Shown here: piece after piece, positions 39,976 to 54,018 of the stretch
Numbering within the stretch: the first letter of the stretch is position 1
Layout of the letters: each line of letters begins with the position of its first letter
DNA from: Ruegeria profundi
GTDB taxonomy: Bacteria; Pseudomonadota; Alphaproteobacteria; Rhodobacterales; Rhodobacteraceae
Length of the DNA: 64,000 bases
NCBI RefSeq assembly: GCF_001507545.1
Contig: NZ_LQBP01000004.1
Location: 336,536 to 400,535 of the forward strand
Direction of reading: 5' to 3'
Notes under the pieces: generated by a model
The model's database searches: none
What the model was told of the DNA's origin: nothing
What the model saw: only the letters and a program-made list of their open reading frames with translations
Position numbers and translations under genes: made by a program

Positions 39976-40386
39976 TTACAGGCTCATATGGGTTCCAAGG
40001 GCTTCCATGTCGGCCAGCAGCTTGGCAGCTTCGTCGACGATGGTCTGATCGTCGCCGTTTTTTGCCTTTTCATGCGAGGCGCGCGCCTCGGCGATCAGCT
40101 CATCCAGATGCGCACGGGTTACTTCGTCCACCGGAATGGCCTTTTCAGCCAATACCGACAACCCGTCGCCGTTGATCTGAGCAAATCCGCCGGTCACCAG
40201 GTATTCGCTGGATCCTTCGGGCGCGTCGACCTTCAGGACGCCCGGGCGAAGCGTGGTGATGGTGGGGGCATGGTCAGGCATCGCCGTCATGTCCCCGTCC
40301 GCGCCGGGAATCTGGACCGCTGTCGCGCTGAGCGAAGCAAGGCTCCGCTCAGGGCTGACAAGGTCGAATTGCATCGTGTTTGCCAT
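39976..40386 (-). CDS. atpC: F1 ATP synthase epsilon subunit
   Basis: Central-stalk subunit of F1. 136 aa. [20 protein letters not shown] and the [18 protein letters not shown] segment (about residues 36-53) are the family core; the [20 protein letters not shown] strands follow. The C-terminal helical domain is short. Last gene of atpHAGDC, followed by a strong terminator. Confidence 0.96.
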   Translation of the reverse strand: MANTMQFDLVSPERSLASLSATAVQIPGADGDMTAMPDHAPTITTLRPGVLKVDAPEGSSEYLVTGGFAQINGDGLSVLAEKAIPVDEVTRAHLDELIAEARASHEKAKNGDDQTIVDEAAKLLADMEALGTHMSL

Positions 40387-40398
40387 CAGGGATACTCC

Positions 40399-42719
<2,321 letters not shown>

Positions 42720-42734
42720 GTGCCCGCCTCTCCC

Positions 42735-44273
<1,539 letters not shown>

Positions 44274-44834
44274 TTATCCGACCTCTTTCATTGCATTCTG
44301 TAGGGAGTTCAGCTTCGAGCGGATCGAGCTATCGATCATCTTCGAGCCCACTTTAACGACAAGACCGCCGATGAGGCTTTCATCCACGGTCGCATTGATT
44401 GTCACGGTCTTGCCCACACGCTCGGACAGCGTTTTGGACAGTTTTTCCATCTGAGTTTTGGTCAGCGCTTTGGCCGACGCGACATCGGCGGTCACTTCGC
44501 CACGCTCTTCGGCCAGCATGTCACGCAGAACCTGCACCAGTTGCGGCACAACAAACAGGCGGCGCTTTTGCGCCATCAGGCCCAGCGTGTTGCGCAGAAT
44601 TGCATGCAGACCCATTTTGTCGGCAATGGCAGTGATCGCGCCTTCCTGTTCAGCGCGCGACACCAGAGGCGAGGCGATCAGGTCGCGCAAGTCGGCGCTT
44701 TCGCTCAAGGCCGCTGCCAGATCATTTATGCCGGTTTCCAGGCCTGCAAGGTCATTATTCTCTTTTGCAATCTCAAAGATTGCGGTGGCATAGCGCTCGG
44801 CAATGCCTGTGGAAATCGAAGCTGGTTCGGACAC
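44274..44834 (-). CDS. atpH: F1 ATP synthase delta subunit
   Basis: Links F1 to the peripheral stalk. 186 aa. Begins SEPASISTGIAERYATAIFE and ends with the C-terminal motif ESLIGGLVVKVGSKMIDSSI. The GTG at 44834 is chosen because GGAAGG lies 6 bases before it; another GTG two codons upstream is too close to that site. First gene of atpHAGDC. The Fo genes (atpI, B, E, F) are absent, as is normal for alphaproteobacteria, where they form a separate operon. Confidence 0.96.
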   Translation of the reverse strand: MSEPASISTGIAERYATAIFEIAKENNDLAGLETGINDLAAALSESADLRDLIASPLVSRAEQEGAITAIADKMGLHAILRNTLGLMAQKRRLFVVPQLVQVLRDMLAEERGEVTADVASAKALTKTQMEKLSKTLSERVGKTVTINATVDESLIGGLVVKVGSKMIDSSIRSKLNSLQNAMKEVG

Positions 44835-45137
44835 GTCCACCCTTCCGATACTTTAGGCCCCGAATTCGCGTTGCGGCAGCTACCCCGGGGGCGTGAAGAC
44901 ACCCCGTCCATTTAGGGCGGGGATCAAAATCACCGGGGATGTAGCAGAGCCTATCCAACCAAGCAATACGCTATAGCGGTAACAGAAATATCCACAAATT
45001 ATTAATTTTCATACACTTACGCAAAGTGCGACGGTTTGGACCCGTTGACGCAGTTGAAAAATGTTACGAATATTCAGGTTTTAGCGATTCCTGTGACTTA
45101 TTTCCCGCATTTTTTCCGCCTTGATCACGAAGATCGA
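44835..45137. other. Interval holding the atp operon promoter region, no gene
   Basis: About 300 bases between the methyltransferase end and atpH, both on the minus strand. AT-rich around 44990-45020. I see no gene; a promoter for atpHAGDC must lie here or upstream, but no single clear pair of hexamers stands out. Confidence 0.4.
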
Positions 45138-45872
45138 TCATGCGGGTTTCAACAAACCATCCAACGCTTTCAGGGGTCGCCGCGCTGCATCTTTCGTGAC
45201 GCTGCCACTTGGCGGTTGGATATGCTTGCTGGCTTCAATCATCAGGACACCGCCCGCCATAATTGTGGGCACACGCTGCCCGGTTTTCTCGATCAGGCTT
45301 CCTGATTTAAGCCAGAAGCGCCGAAACGACGGTGGCATATAAAGGGCAGAGCAGTGGCTTTCAGGAAGAAAATAATGGGCCTTCAATTGGCTTTCCAATT
45401 GCGATGCTGAATACGGACGCCCAAAGCCAAACGGCGTCCGGTCTGTACGCGACCATAGCCCGGCCCGATTCGGCACTATAAAAAGCGCCCGCCCGCCCGG
45501 CCCAAGAACGCGCCAGCATTCATTCAGCAAGTCGCTTGGTCGGCTCGACGTTTCCAAACCATGCATCACCACCAGCTTGTCGACATGACCGGTTTCAACA
45601 GGCCAGAGGGTTTCTTCGGTCAAAACAGATACATTCGGCAGCCCAGCGGGCCACGGCATGACCCCTTGGGGGCCGGGCATCAGCCCAATCACCCGCCGCG
45701 CATCCGCGAGATAAGGTCGCAGTAAGGGTACGGCGAACCCGAATCCGACCACCGTCTGCCCTTTGGCCTCAGGCCACAACTCAATCAACCGCCCACGAAT
45801 AGCCGCCTGCGCCGCGCGACCCAACGTGCTGCGATAGTAAAAATTCCTCAAATCCTGCACATCAAGATGCAT
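45138..45872 (-). CDS. SAM-dependent methyltransferase divergent from gloB
   Basis: A 244-aa class I methyltransferase. After [20 protein letters not shown], the SAM-binding loop is [20 protein letters not shown] (about residues 43-62) with motif II/III in [20 protein letters not shown] and [18 protein letters not shown]. The start at 45872 matches homologues I recall; a start 28 codons upstream overlaps gloB. The divergent pairing with gloB seems to be conserved in alphaproteobacteria. Substrate unknown. Confidence 0.85.
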   Translation of the reverse strand: MHLDVQDLRNFYYRSTLGRAAQAAIRGRLIELWPEAKGQTVVGFGFAVPLLRPYLADARRVIGLMPGPQGVMPWPAGLPNVSVLTEETLWPVETGHVDKLVVMHGLETSSRPSDLLNECWRVLGPGGRALFIVPNRAGLWSRTDRTPFGFGRPYSASQLESQLKAHYFLPESHCSALYMPPSFRRFWLKSGSLIEKTGQRVPTIMAGGVLMIEASKHIQPPSGSVTKDAARRPLKALDGLLKPA

Positions 45873-45933
45873 TGCAGACACCCGGTCAATCGGCTTAGCT
45901 GCCCGCAGTCTAGCAACGAAAGGGCAAAAGGCC

Positions 45934-46701
45934 ATGCCTCTTGAGATCGTAACCATCCCATGTCTCAGCGATAACTACGCATTTCTGGCGCATGACGCCG
46001 CAAGCGGTCAAACCGCTCTCATCGACGCGCCCGAGGCGGGCCCGATTCTGGCCGAGTTGGATGCGCGTGGCTGGAAGCTGAGCCACGTTTTGCTGACCCA
46101 CCATCACTGGGACCACGTGGACGGGCTGGCCGGTATCCTGGAAAAACATCCGGCCAAGGTTATCGGCGCTGCGGCTGATGCCCACCGCCTGCCCCCGCTG
46201 GATCAGCAAGTGGCCGACGGCGACAGTTTCGACCTTGGCGGCGAACCCGTGCAAGTGCTGGACGTATCAGGCCACACGGTTGGCCACGTGGCATATTACC
46301 TGCCGAAAAGCGCGGCCGTCTTTACCGCCGACAGTCTGATGGCCCTCGGCTGTGGGCGCTTGTTCGAAGGGACCGCACCGCAAATGTGGACGTCTCTGTC
46401 CAAACTGGCGGCCTTGCCCGACGAAACAATCGTGTATTCTGGTCACGAATATACACAATCGAATGCCAAGTTTGCGATTACAGTTGATCCGGACAACGCT
46501 GCGTTGCAACAGCGCATGGCCGAAATCAACCATGCCCGTACTGCCGGGCAGCCGACGGTTCCGTCCTCGCTGGCGCTGGAAAAAGCCACAAATCCCTTTT
46601 TACGCGCCGCAGATCCGGCGATTCAGGCACATTTGGGCATGAAAAACGCAGACCCGGCTGAGGTTTTTGCGGAAATCAGGGCTAGAAAAGATCGCTTCTA
46701 G
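45934..46701 (+). CDS. gloB: Hydroxyacylglutathione hydrolase (glyoxalase II)
   Basis: Metallo-beta-lactamase-fold hydrolase releasing D-lactate and glutathione from S-lactoylglutathione in methylglyoxal detoxification. 255 aa. Binuclear metal motif [15 protein letters not shown] (about residues 56-70, THxHxDH), [33 protein letters not shown] and [11 protein letters not shown] are all present. A perfect palindrome lies 28 bases downstream. Confidence 0.96.
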   Translation: MPLEIVTIPCLSDNYAFLAHDAASGQTALIDAPEAGPILAELDARGWKLSHVLLTHHHWDHVDGLAGILEKHPAKVIGAAADAHRLPPLDQQVADGDSFDLGGEPVQVLDVSGHTVGHVAYYLPKSAAVFTADSLMALGCGRLFEGTAPQMWTSLSKLAALPDETIVYSGHEYTQSNAKFAITVDPDNAALQQRMAEINHARTAGQPTVPSSLALEKATNPFLRAADPAIQAHLGMKNADPAEVFAEIRARKDRF

Positions 46702-46729
46702 TGCCTATTTCACGCTCTTCGCGGCAACG

Positions 46730-46746
46730 GTCACATTAAATGTGAC
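46730..46746. promoter_or_regulatory. Perfect 17-bp palindrome between gloB and clpA
   Basis: GTCACATTAAATGTGAC has 8-base arms around one central base. It lies 28 bases after gloB and about 125 bases before clpA. It could be an operator for clpA or a weak terminator hairpin of gloB. It has the order TCACA-TGTGA, the inverse of a CRP site. Confidence 0.4.
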
Positions 46747-46872
46747 TGTCAAGTGAAAGAAAACCCTTGAAGCCGGGCCACGATCAACCAAACTCTAATA
46801 GTATGAGGACATGGTCGGATCGGGGCCGAAGCCCGCCCCCATGCGACCCAAGACAAGAAGAGGAGCACCCAC

Positions 46873-49197
46873 GTGCCTTCATTCTCGAGCACATTAGAAC
46901 AAGCCATTCACGCGGCCCTGGCGGCTGCGAACGAAAGGCGACATGAATTCGCCACGCTGGAGCATTTGCTGCTGGCGCTTCTGGAAGAGCCTGACGCCAT
47001 CCGCGTCATGAAGGCATGCAGCGTTGACCTGGATGAGTTGCGCAGCACGCTTGTCGAATTCATCGACGAGGACCTGTCAAACCTCGTCACTGATATCGAC
47101 GGATCTGAGGCTGTTCCGACGGCCGCGTTCCAGCGCGTGATCCAACGTGCGGCAATCCACGTGCAAAGTTCAGGCCGGACAGAAGTCACCGGGGCCAACG
47201 TTCTGGTTGCCATTTTTGCCGAACGCGAAAGCAATGCCGCCTACTTCCTGCAAGAACAGGATATGACCCGCTATGACGCTGTGAACTTCATCGCGCATGG
47301 CGTGGCCAAAGACCCTGCTTATGGCGAAAACCGCTCAGTCTCAGGCGCGGATCAAGTGGAAGAAGAAGCACAGTCCAGCACTGCTGAAGGCGATCAGAAA
47401 GAAAGTGCGCTGGGGAAATACTGTATTGATCTGAACGCGAAATCGCGCGCTGGTGACGTTGATCCCCTGATCGGCCGGGCAGATGAGGTTGAGCGCTGTA
47501 TTCAGGTGCTGTGCCGCCGCCGCAAGAACAATCCGCTGTTGGTGGGTGATCCGGGCGTGGGCAAAACCGCTATCGCCGAAGGCTTGGCGCACAAGATTGT
47601 CGCGGGTGAGGCCCCCGACGTGCTGGCAAACACCACGATCTATTCGCTGGACATGGGCGCACTGCTGGCCGGAACACGTTATCGCGGTGACTTCGAGGAA
47701 CGCTTGAAGGCCGTTGTGACCGAGTTGGAAGATCACCCCGACGCAGTCCTGTTTATCGATGAGATTCACACTGTGATCGGTGCCGGTGCCACCTCTGGCG
47801 GCGCAATGGACGCGTCAAACCTGCTGAAACCAGCCCTGCAGGGTGGCAAGCTGCGGACCATGGGATCTACCACGTACAAAGAATTCCGCCAGCATTTTGA
47901 AAAAGACCGCGCGCTCAGCCGCCGGTTCCAGAAAATCGATGTGAACGAACCTTCGGTCGAAGACAGCGTGAAGATTCTTCGTGGCCTCAAGCCTTACTTT
48001 GAGAAACACCACGAGATCAAATACACGGCGGACGCAATCAAGACTGCCGTAGAGTTGTCAGCGCGCTACATCAATGATCGCAAACTGCCGGACAAGGCCA
48101 TCGACGTGATTGATGAGGCCGGTGCCGCACAGCATCTGGTTGCTGAAAGCAAGCGCCGCAAGACCATCGGAGTGAAAGAGATTGAGGCCGTGGTCGCCAA
48201 AATCGCGCGCATTCCACCCAAAAACGTCACCAAGGACGATGCTGAGGTTCTGAAAGACCTCGAAGCTTCGCTGAAACGGGTGGTGTTTGGTCAGGATGAA
48301 GCGATCGAGGCGTTGGCCAGTGCGATCAAGCTGGCGCGTGCGGGTCTGCGTGAACCTGAGAAGCCCATCGGTAACTACCTGTTCGCAGGTCCAACCGGTG
48401 TCGGTAAGACCGAAGTGGCAAAACAACTCGCGGATAATCTGGGCGTTGAACTGCTGCGCTTCGATATGTCCGAATACATGGAGAAACATGCCGTCAGCCG
48501 TCTGATCGGTGCGCCTCCGGGCTATGTCGGGTTTGATCAGGGTGGTCTTTTGACCGACGGCGTGGACCAGCATCCGCACTGCGTGCTGCTGCTGGACGAG
48601 ATTGAAAAAGCCCATCCGGACGTCTTCAACATCCTGTTGCAAGTGATGGACCACGGAGAACTGACCGATCACAACGGCCGTACCGTGAATTTCCGCAACG
48701 TGGTATTGATCATGACCTCGAACGCGGGTGCGCAGGAACAGGCTAAGGCAGCGATCGGCTTTGCCCGTGACCGCCGTGAAGGGGAAGATACGGCCGCCAT
48801 CGAGCGCACCTTTACGCCGGAGTTCCGCAACCGTCTGGACGCGGTTATCTCGTTCGCGCCACTGCCGAAAAGCGTTATTCTGCAAGTGGTCGAGAAGTTC
48901 GTGCTGCAGCTTGAGGCTCAGTTGCTGGACCGTAACGTGACAATTGATCTGACACCCAAGGCCGCTGAATGGCTCGCGGATAAAGGGTATGACGACAAGA
49001 TGGGCGCACGTCCATTGGGTCGCGTGATCCAAGAGCATATCAAGAAGCCTCTGGCCGAAGAACTTCTGTTCGGCAAACTGGCCAAGGGCGGAGTTGTTCG
49101 TGTCTCGGTCAAGAAAGGCGAACTGAACCTTGAGATTTTTGGTCCGGATCAGCCGCGCATTCCAGGTGACAAGCCACCGCTTCTGACAGCGGACTGA
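46873..49197 (+). CDS. clpA: ATP-dependent Clp protease ATP-binding subunit ClpA
   Basis: AAA+ unfoldase that feeds substrates into ClpP and takes N-end-rule substrates through ClpS. 774 aa. N-domain (about 1-140), first AAA module with [16 protein letters not shown] and the [13 protein letters not shown] pore-loop region, second module with [17 protein letters not shown] and the [19 protein letters not shown]alker B. The C-terminal [21 protein letters not shown] is typical. It starts at a GTG after AGGAG. clpS is not adjacent. A good hairpin terminator follows. Confidence 0.96.
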   Translation: MPSFSSTLEQAIHAALAAANERRHEFATLEHLLLALLEEPDAIRVMKACSVDLDELRSTLVEFIDEDLSNLVTDIDGSEAVPTAAFQRVIQRAAIHVQSSGRTEVTGANVLVAIFAERESNAAYFLQEQDMTRYDAVNFIAHGVAKDPAYGENRSVSGADQVEEEAQSSTAEGDQKESALGKYCIDLNAKSRAGDVDPLIGRADEVERCIQVLCRRRKNNPLLVGDPGVGKTAIAEGLAHKIVAGEAPDVLANTTIYSLDMGALLAGTRYRGDFEERLKAVVTELEDHPDAVLFIDEIHTVIGAGATSGGAMDASNLLKPALQGGKLRTMGSTTYKEFRQHFEKDRALSRRFQKIDVNEPSVEDSVKILRGLKPYFEKHHEIKYTADAIKTAVELSARYINDRKLPDKAIDVIDEAGAAQHLVAESKRRKTIGVKEIEAVVAKIARIPPKNVTKDDAEVLKDLEASLKRVVFGQDEAIEALASAIKLARAGLREPEKPIGNYLFAGPTGVGKTEVAKQLADNLGVELLRFDMSEYMEKHAVSRLIGAPPGYVGFDQGGLLTDGVDQHPHCVLLLDEIEKAHPDVFNILLQVMDHGELTDHNGRTVNFRNVVLIMTSNAGAQEQAKAAIGFARDRREGEDTAAIERTFTPEFRNRLDAVISFAPLPKSVILQVVEKFVLQLEAQLLDRNVTIDLTPKAAEWLADKGYDDKMGARPLGRVIQEHIKKPLAEELLFGKLAKGGVVRVSVKKGELNLEIFGPDQPRIPGDKPPLLTAD

Positions 49198-49221
49198 CCA
49201 ACGGCGAAAAATGATACTAGA

Positions 49222-49249
49222 AAGCCCGGTTGATGGTCCAACCGGGCTT
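49222..49249 (+). terminator. Terminator hairpin after clpA
   Basis: AAGCCCGGTT (49222-49231) pairs perfectly with AACCGGGCTT (49240-49249), 25 bases after the stop. Confidence 0.75.
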
Positions 49250-49529
49250 GTGTGCGCCACACTCTTGTGGCCATTCTTCTTTCATAGGGCGCTCGGCCCA
49301 ACTTGGTGTAGTTTGGCCCTTGGTTCTTGTTGGTAGTTCAAACACCAAAGCTGGCGCTGGGTGGGGCGTTGTTCTCGCAATTTCAACCTATGCCCAATCT
49401 GCCACCGCTTGAAAGGCAAGAGACAGCTCACGCGCCAAAGTGTGACAGTTTGGGTTCTGCGGACCCGCTCAGCGCGTAAATAGAACTCCCATCGCAACGG
49501 ACCGCATCTATGTCATGCATAGGCAGCGT
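49250..49529. other. Intergenic region after clpA, no gene seen
   Basis: 280 bases between convergent clpA and the OmpA-like gene. Short open frames exist on both strands but none looks coding. No repeats or tRNA found. Confidence 0.4.
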
Positions 49530-51167
49530 TTAGCGCTCGGTCAGCTTCAATTCGATCCGACGGTTCTGGGCACGGGCTTCGGGTGTGTCTGCGGGGTTGA
49601 CGGGCTGAAACTCTCCGAACCCATTGGCGGCCAGCCGGTTTGGCGGAATTCCCAGCGCCTCGACCATATATCGCACGACGGAAAGCGCCCGACCTTGGCT
49701 AAGCTCCCAGTTGTCGCGATATCGCCCAGTCCCGGCTAAGGGTACGTTGTCGGTGTGACCATCAACCCGGATCACCCAATTCAACCCCTCAGGAATTTCC
49801 GCAGCTACGCTGCGCAGGATATTGGCCACCTTGGCGACCTCTTGCTGCCCGACCGGTGACAGAACGGCTGACCCGGTGTCAAACAGAACCTCGGACGAGA
49901 ACACGAAACGGTCGCCTTCAATCCGCACGCCCTCTTCATCACCCAGAACATCGCGCAGACGGCCAAAAAACTCTGATCGATACCTTTGCAAATCCTCGGC
50001 CTGCGCCACCAGGTCTTCGGCTTCGGCTTCGAGACGGGCGCGCTCAGCCTCTTCCAATATCCGGCGGCGGCGCTCTTCCGAGGCCGCACGGGCCAAGGCA
50101 GCGTTCAGATCCTGCCCCAGCGTCTGGATGCGGATATCTGCCGCGGCGTTGCGATCCGCGTAGTCGTCCAACAAGGCCTGAAGCCCGCCCAATTGTTCAC
50201 GCAGTGCCGCCATTTGCTGGTTGAGCAAAGCAGTTTCGCGCTGCGCTTTTTCAGAAATCGCCTGTTCTGCTGACAACGTTTCGCGGGCGACGGACAGCAG
50301 GGCCGCGCGCTCTTCGGCCAGCGTGCGCTGTTCCTGCGCTTCGGCCTGCGCCTCTGTTTGCGCAGCCAATGCCGCCTCAAGCTGGGCCCGAAGGTCTTGC
50401 GCGTTCAGGTCGCCAAACTGTCGTTCCAATTCTGCCTTCGCGGCTTGCGCCGCTGCCAGCAGGGTCAACGTCTCCTCGGCCTCTTTGCGCTGCGCTTCCA
50501 GGGCAAGTGTCATGGCAGTCAGTTCCGCATCAGCATTCTGTAACCGGTTGCGCAAGTTTTCGGCAGCGGCGGCTTCGGCCAGTTTAGCGGCCTCTTCTGC
50601 GCTCAATTCTTCCTCAAGCTCAGATATGCGGGTCGACTGCGCAGCCTCGTTTTGCTCCAGGTCAGCGACCAGAGCTTCAAGCGCTTCTCGCTGGGCTGCG
50701 GCCAGACGCGCGGCCTCAGTTTGTTCATCGATCTCGGCCCGGCTTTGCGCCAAGGCAAGGTTCAAAGCGTCCTGTTCGTTCTGCAAGTCGGCGATTTCGC
50801 CCTGTGCGCGCTCTTGTTCAAGCAGCAGGGCCGCAACCTGATCCTCAAAATCGGTCAGTTGAATCTGTGCTTGCACCAGCTCTGTCTCAACCTGGGTCAG
50901 CGTTGAGTTCAGCACACCCATGCGCGCCTGCAACCGGCTGTTTTCGCGTTCTTCCAAACCCAACGCGCCGGCCAGTGCGGCGACCTCATCCGACAGGGCG
51001 GTCAACTCATCCTCTTGCCCCGAGATCGTTTCTCGTAACACGAACTGGACCACCATGAAGATGGTCAGTACAAAGGTCAGCACCATGAGCAGACCGGTGA
51101 TCGCATCCACAAAGCCGGGCCAGACCGAACCCTGGAACCGCTGACCTGTACGACGCGATAGGGCCAT
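49530..51167 (-). CDS. MotB/OmpA-like stator protein with long coiled coil
   Basis: A 545-aa inner-membrane protein. One N-terminal membrane helix (about residues 15-45) has an Asp in PGFVDAITGLLMVLTF (Asp21), as in MotB/TolR/ZorB proton channels. Then comes a very long Ala/Glu/Gln-rich coiled coil (about 50-385), and a C-terminal OmpA-like peptidoglycan-binding domain with LFDTGSAVLSPVGQQEV, RVDGHTDNVP, NWELSQGRALSVVRYM and AQNRRIEL. The partner gene upstream encodes the ExbB/MotA-like subunit, 3 bases away. Together they probably form a proton-driven unit anchored to the cell wall. Its target is unknown. Confidence 0.85.
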   Translation of the reverse strand: MALSRRTGQRFQGSVWPGFVDAITGLLMVLTFVLTIFMVVQFVLRETISGQEDELTALSDEVAALAGALGLEERENSRLQARMGVLNSTLTQVETELVQAQIQLTDFEDQVAALLLEQERAQGEIADLQNEQDALNLALAQSRAEIDEQTEAARLAAAQREALEALVADLEQNEAAQSTRISELEEELSAEEAAKLAEAAAAENLRNRLQNADAELTAMTLALEAQRKEAEETLTLLAAAQAAKAELERQFGDLNAQDLRAQLEAALAAQTEAQAEAQEQRTLAEERAALLSVARETLSAEQAISEKAQRETALLNQQMAALREQLGGLQALLDDYADRNAAADIRIQTLGQDLNAALARAASEERRRRILEEAERARLEAEAEDLVAQAEDLQRYRSEFFGRLRDVLGDEEGVRIEGDRFVFSSEVLFDTGSAVLSPVGQQEVAKVANILRSVAAEIPEGLNWVIRVDGHTDNVPLAGTGRYRDNWELSQGRALSVVRYMVEALGIPPNRLAANGFGEFQPVNPADTPEARAQNRRIELKLTER

Positions 51168-51170
51168 ACC

Positions 51171-52349
51171 TTACTCTCTTTCCGGCGCGGTCCGAACAGC
51201 GCCGCGGGGCAATGTCAGAGCTTTGACCAACAGTTCGATATCCTTGCGGATTTCACTCATGCTTTCCTGACGACCAGCCGAGATTTCTTCGAGGATACGC
51301 AGCAATTGCACATCCATCGACCGCAGGCGCATGCGGCTTTCGGCATCAATTCCGTCACCGGTGCCCTGCTCACGCATGTGATCCAACAAGGCATCCTGTC
51401 CGAGGGCCACCCGCTCAAGGGCGGCTGTCACACCCTCGTTGTTTTCCTGCCGCTGGTTCATCTCGCCAATTGCATCAGTCAACTGACCCAGCTTGGACGA
51501 CACCGCAGCGCGGTCTGCTTCTTGCGCTGAAAACAAGTCCTGCAAGGCGTTCATTTGTTCTGACATCGCATCCAAAACCGGGGTCAGAACAGCCAGTTCA
51601 GCACCGCCTTCGTCGCTGGCCCCGAATCCTACCCGCGTGATCGAGGAAAGCCATTCCTCAAGCTCGCGGTAGAAGCGGTTTTGGCCATGCCCTGCAAAAA
51701 GCTCCAACAAGCCCACGATCAACGATCCGGCAAGACCCAGAAGCGACGAGCCAAAGGCCACGCCCATTCCCTGCAATTGCGATTCAAGCCCGACCATCAG
51801 TCGGTTGAAAACAGCCAGCCCCTCTTCGCCCTCTTGCGGGTTAAGGCTGCGGATGGTGTCAACAATTGCCGGAACCGTAGTGGCCAGCCCGAAGAACGTG
51901 CCCAAAAGACCAAGGTAAATCAGGACATTGGTGATATAGCGGGTGATCTCTCGTTCTTCTTCGACACGTTCGGCCACGGAATCCAGGATGGACCGCGTCG
52001 AAGTTGAACTGATCTGAGACCGCGCGCCCCGTTCGCGCAGCAGCGACGCCAGCGGCGCCAACAATTGCGGTGTACGGGCATCTTCACGGACCACACCGCC
52101 CACAAAAGCTTCGATCCAGCGCACCGACCCGATGAGCTGTGCGACCTGATAGAAACAGGCGAACACGCCGATCACAAAGACCAGAATGATAAAGCCGTTC
52201 AGATAAGGGTTGGCATAGAAAACCGGCAGCACATAGGGCAGCGCCATGAAGACCCCGAACCCTGCCAACGCGATCGCGACCAGCATCGTAACGATCTGAC
52301 GAATGGGTTGCGAGAAATGTGGTCTCGCGCCCTGATGTGCCTGCGCCAT
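51171..52349 (-). CDS. ExbB/MotA-like proton-channel subunit
   Basis: A 392-aa membrane protein with four hydrophobic segments: two near the N-terminus (about residues 18-40 and 49-72) and a later pair (NVLIYLGLLGTFFGLATTVP and FGSSLLGLAGSLIVGLLELF, about 142-230) as in the MotA/TolQ/ExbB family. A large cytoplasmic loop lies between the pairs and a C-terminal helical tail of about 150 residues follows (ALQDLFSAQEADRAAVSSKL). It starts the two-gene unit with the OmpA-like partner. No flagellar, Ton or Zorya (ZorC/ZorD) genes are next to it. Confidence 0.85.
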   Translation of the reverse strand: MAQAHQGARPHFSQPIRQIVTMLVAIALAGFGVFMALPYVLPVFYANPYLNGFIILVFVIGVFACFYQVAQLIGSVRWIEAFVGGVVREDARTPQLLAPLASLLRERGARSQISSTSTRSILDSVAERVEEEREITRYITNVLIYLGLLGTFFGLATTVPAIVDTIRSLNPQEGEEGLAVFNRLMVGLESQLQGMGVAFGSSLLGLAGSLIVGLLELFAGHGQNRFYRELEEWLSSITRVGFGASDEGGAELAVLTPVLDAMSEQMNALQDLFSAQEADRAAVSSKLGQLTDAIGEMNQRQENNEGVTAALERVALGQDALLDHMREQGTGDGIDAESRMRLRSMDVQLLRILEEISAGRQESMSEIRKDIELLVKALTLPRGAVRTAPERE

Positions 52350-52418
52350 GCGCGTGGTTCCCGGTTTTTGCCTGCTCTTGCGTGAATCTAGCGAAATTGC
52401 GTCGGTGACGCCAAGGGT

Positions 52419-52949
52419 TTATGCGGTGATGGTCCGCACCCGTTGCGCTAACCACTCAAGATCAGGATCGCGCAGGCCGATCTCGGCCAGATGTTCAGCA
52501 GTGTTGTAAAGATATTCGGTGTTCGGTCCACGCCCACCGACGGCATGGGCGATAATCCGGGCTTGATCTTCCAGTGGCATACCACCGCAATACTGCACGT
52601 GGTCGGCATCGATCACGTAGGTCACGGCATTGACCGTCTCACCCGAGTCGAGATGTACATCCAGCATCGCCTCGACATAAGCCGATGAAATCAGCTCACG
52701 TTCACGCAGTTCCTGAAGGGTGCGATCCTCATGGCCTGCTTCAACCGCCAAGGCCAAGCCTTTGCAGTTGGCTTCGGCCTGTTCATCCAAGGCCAAAACC
52801 AGTCCGGGATGTTCTTCGGTGCCGCGATGATGGATCGAGCTCATGCAGAAAGACCGGGCGTAGCCATGCAATGTGGCGCGTTCGCTGCGTGAAACCGGGA
52901 ATCCCGGATTCCACAGCAGCGATCCATATCCGAAAACCCACATCGTCAT
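52419..52949 (-). CDS. ChaC-like gamma-glutamylcyclotransferase
   Basis: A 176-aa enzyme likely to break glutathione into 5-oxoproline and Cys-Gly. The N-terminal WVFGYGSLLWNPGF contains the YGSLxW substrate loop, followed by FCMSSIHHRGTEEHPGLVLA and ELISSAYVEAMLDVHLDSGE, in which the catalytic Glu of the family (the Y-x-E region) lies. I start at 52949; MW at 52943 is an alternative, and the upstream 33 codons overlap the divergent DUF2125 gene. Confidence 0.88.
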   Translation of the reverse strand: MTMWVFGYGSLLWNPGFPVSRSERATLHGYARSFCMSSIHHRGTEEHPGLVLALDEQAEANCKGLALAVEAGHEDRTLQELRERELISSAYVEAMLDVHLDSGETVNAVTYVIDADHVQYCGGMPLEDQARIIAHAVGGRGPNTEYLYNTAEHLAEIGLRDPDLEWLAQRVRTITA

Positions 52950-53016
52950 AGCTCTGGCCCTTGCCCGTTTGCACCTATAAACATCAATTCCGAGGTGGGA
53001 AAAAGGGCGAACTGCC

Positions 53017-54018
53017 ATGCGCGGTCTGATACGAGCAGTCATTTTCATAGTTGTGATCTGGAGCGCCTACTGGTTCGTCGCAGGTTTCGGTCTGCGCAAC
53101 GCAATCACCGCGTGGTTCGATGCACAGCAGGCGCGCGGCTGGCAAGCCGAATTCTCGGACGTTGAAACCGACGGGTACCCGTTTCACCACATGACGCGTC
53201 TGAATAACCCCGCGCTGGCCGATCCGGGCACCGGCACGGCATGGAGCGCAGACTGGATCGAATTCCAAAGCCCCGCGATCTGGCCTGGACGACAGGTCCT
53301 TCGGTTTGCCGATACGCCTCAGCGCCTGTCCTATTTCGACCAGACCGCAACCATTCAAGCCAGTGACCTGCAAGCCGAATTGCAACTTCAACCCGGTGTG
53401 GCCCTGGTTCTTGAGAAGATGGCGCTGACTGCGGGCCCGTGGTCAATCACCGACGACACCGAGGCGCTGGCCGGCGGCAATACATTGGCCCTGGTGATGG
53501 AGCAGAGCGCAATACCCGAGGCATACGTAATCCGCGCCCAAGTCGACGGTTTCACACCCGGAGACGACCTGCGCGAGTTGATGCGCTCGGCCACGACGTT
53601 GCCGCAGGCTTTTGAGACGCTCGAACTGGACTTGACCGCAACGTTCGACAAACCGTGGGACCGCTCTGCCCTGGAAGAAAGCAGACCGCAGCCGATAAAA
53701 ATCGACCTGCGGTTGGCCGAGATGAAATGGGGTGCATTGCGCCTGTTCGCAGCCGGTGAGTTGGATGTTGATGCGCAAGGCATTCCAACCGGCGAAATTG
53801 CAATCCGGGCCGAGAATTGGCGCGACATGATCGCCATGGCCAACGCCGCCGGTGCTTTGCCGGATCAGGCGGTTGACACGGTGACGCGCGCGCTGAATTT
53901 CATGGCGGGTCTGGGCGGCAATCCGAATACGCTGGATATGCAGCTGAATCTTAGGGATGGTTTTGTGGCCTTGGGCCCCCTGCCGCTTGGCCCTGCCCCT
54001 CGTCTGATCTTGCGCTAG
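53017..54018 (+). CDS. DUF2125 domain protein
   Basis: A 333-aa protein of the alphaproteobacterial DUF2125 family. An N-terminal membrane anchor or uncleaved signal (about residues 5-26, AVIFIVVIWSAYWFVAG) precedes a periplasmic beta-rich part (SDVETDGYPFHHMTRLNNPA, and WGALRLFAAGELDVDAQGIP near residue 245). The architecture suggests a periplasmic AsmA-like or lipid-related repeat protein; function unknown. It overlaps the convergent extensin-like gene by 4 bases. Confidence 0.85.
   Translation: MRGLIRAVIFIVVIWSAYWFVAGFGLRNAITAWFDAQQARGWQAEFSDVETDGYPFHHMTRLNNPALADPGTGTAWSADWIEFQSPAIWPGRQVLRFADTPQRLSYFDQTATIQASDLQAELQLQPGVALVLEKMALTAGPWSITDDTEALAGGNTLALVMEQSAIPEAYVIRAQVDGFTPGDDLRELMRSATTLPQAFETLELDLTATFDKPWDRSALEESRPQPIKIDLRLAEMKWGALRLFAAGELDVDAQGIPTGEIAIRAENWRDMIAMANAAGALPDQAVDTVTRALNFMAGLGGNPNTLDMQLNLRDGFVALGPLPLGPAPRLILR

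Noticed and set aside
48058..49260. 400-codon open frame antisense to clpA
   Set aside because: Shadow of clpA; it crosses the clpA terminator.
49530..52349. A Zorya defence system
   Set aside because: Only the A/B-like stator pair is present; no ZorC, ZorD or ZorE gene is adjacent, so the defence label is not supported.
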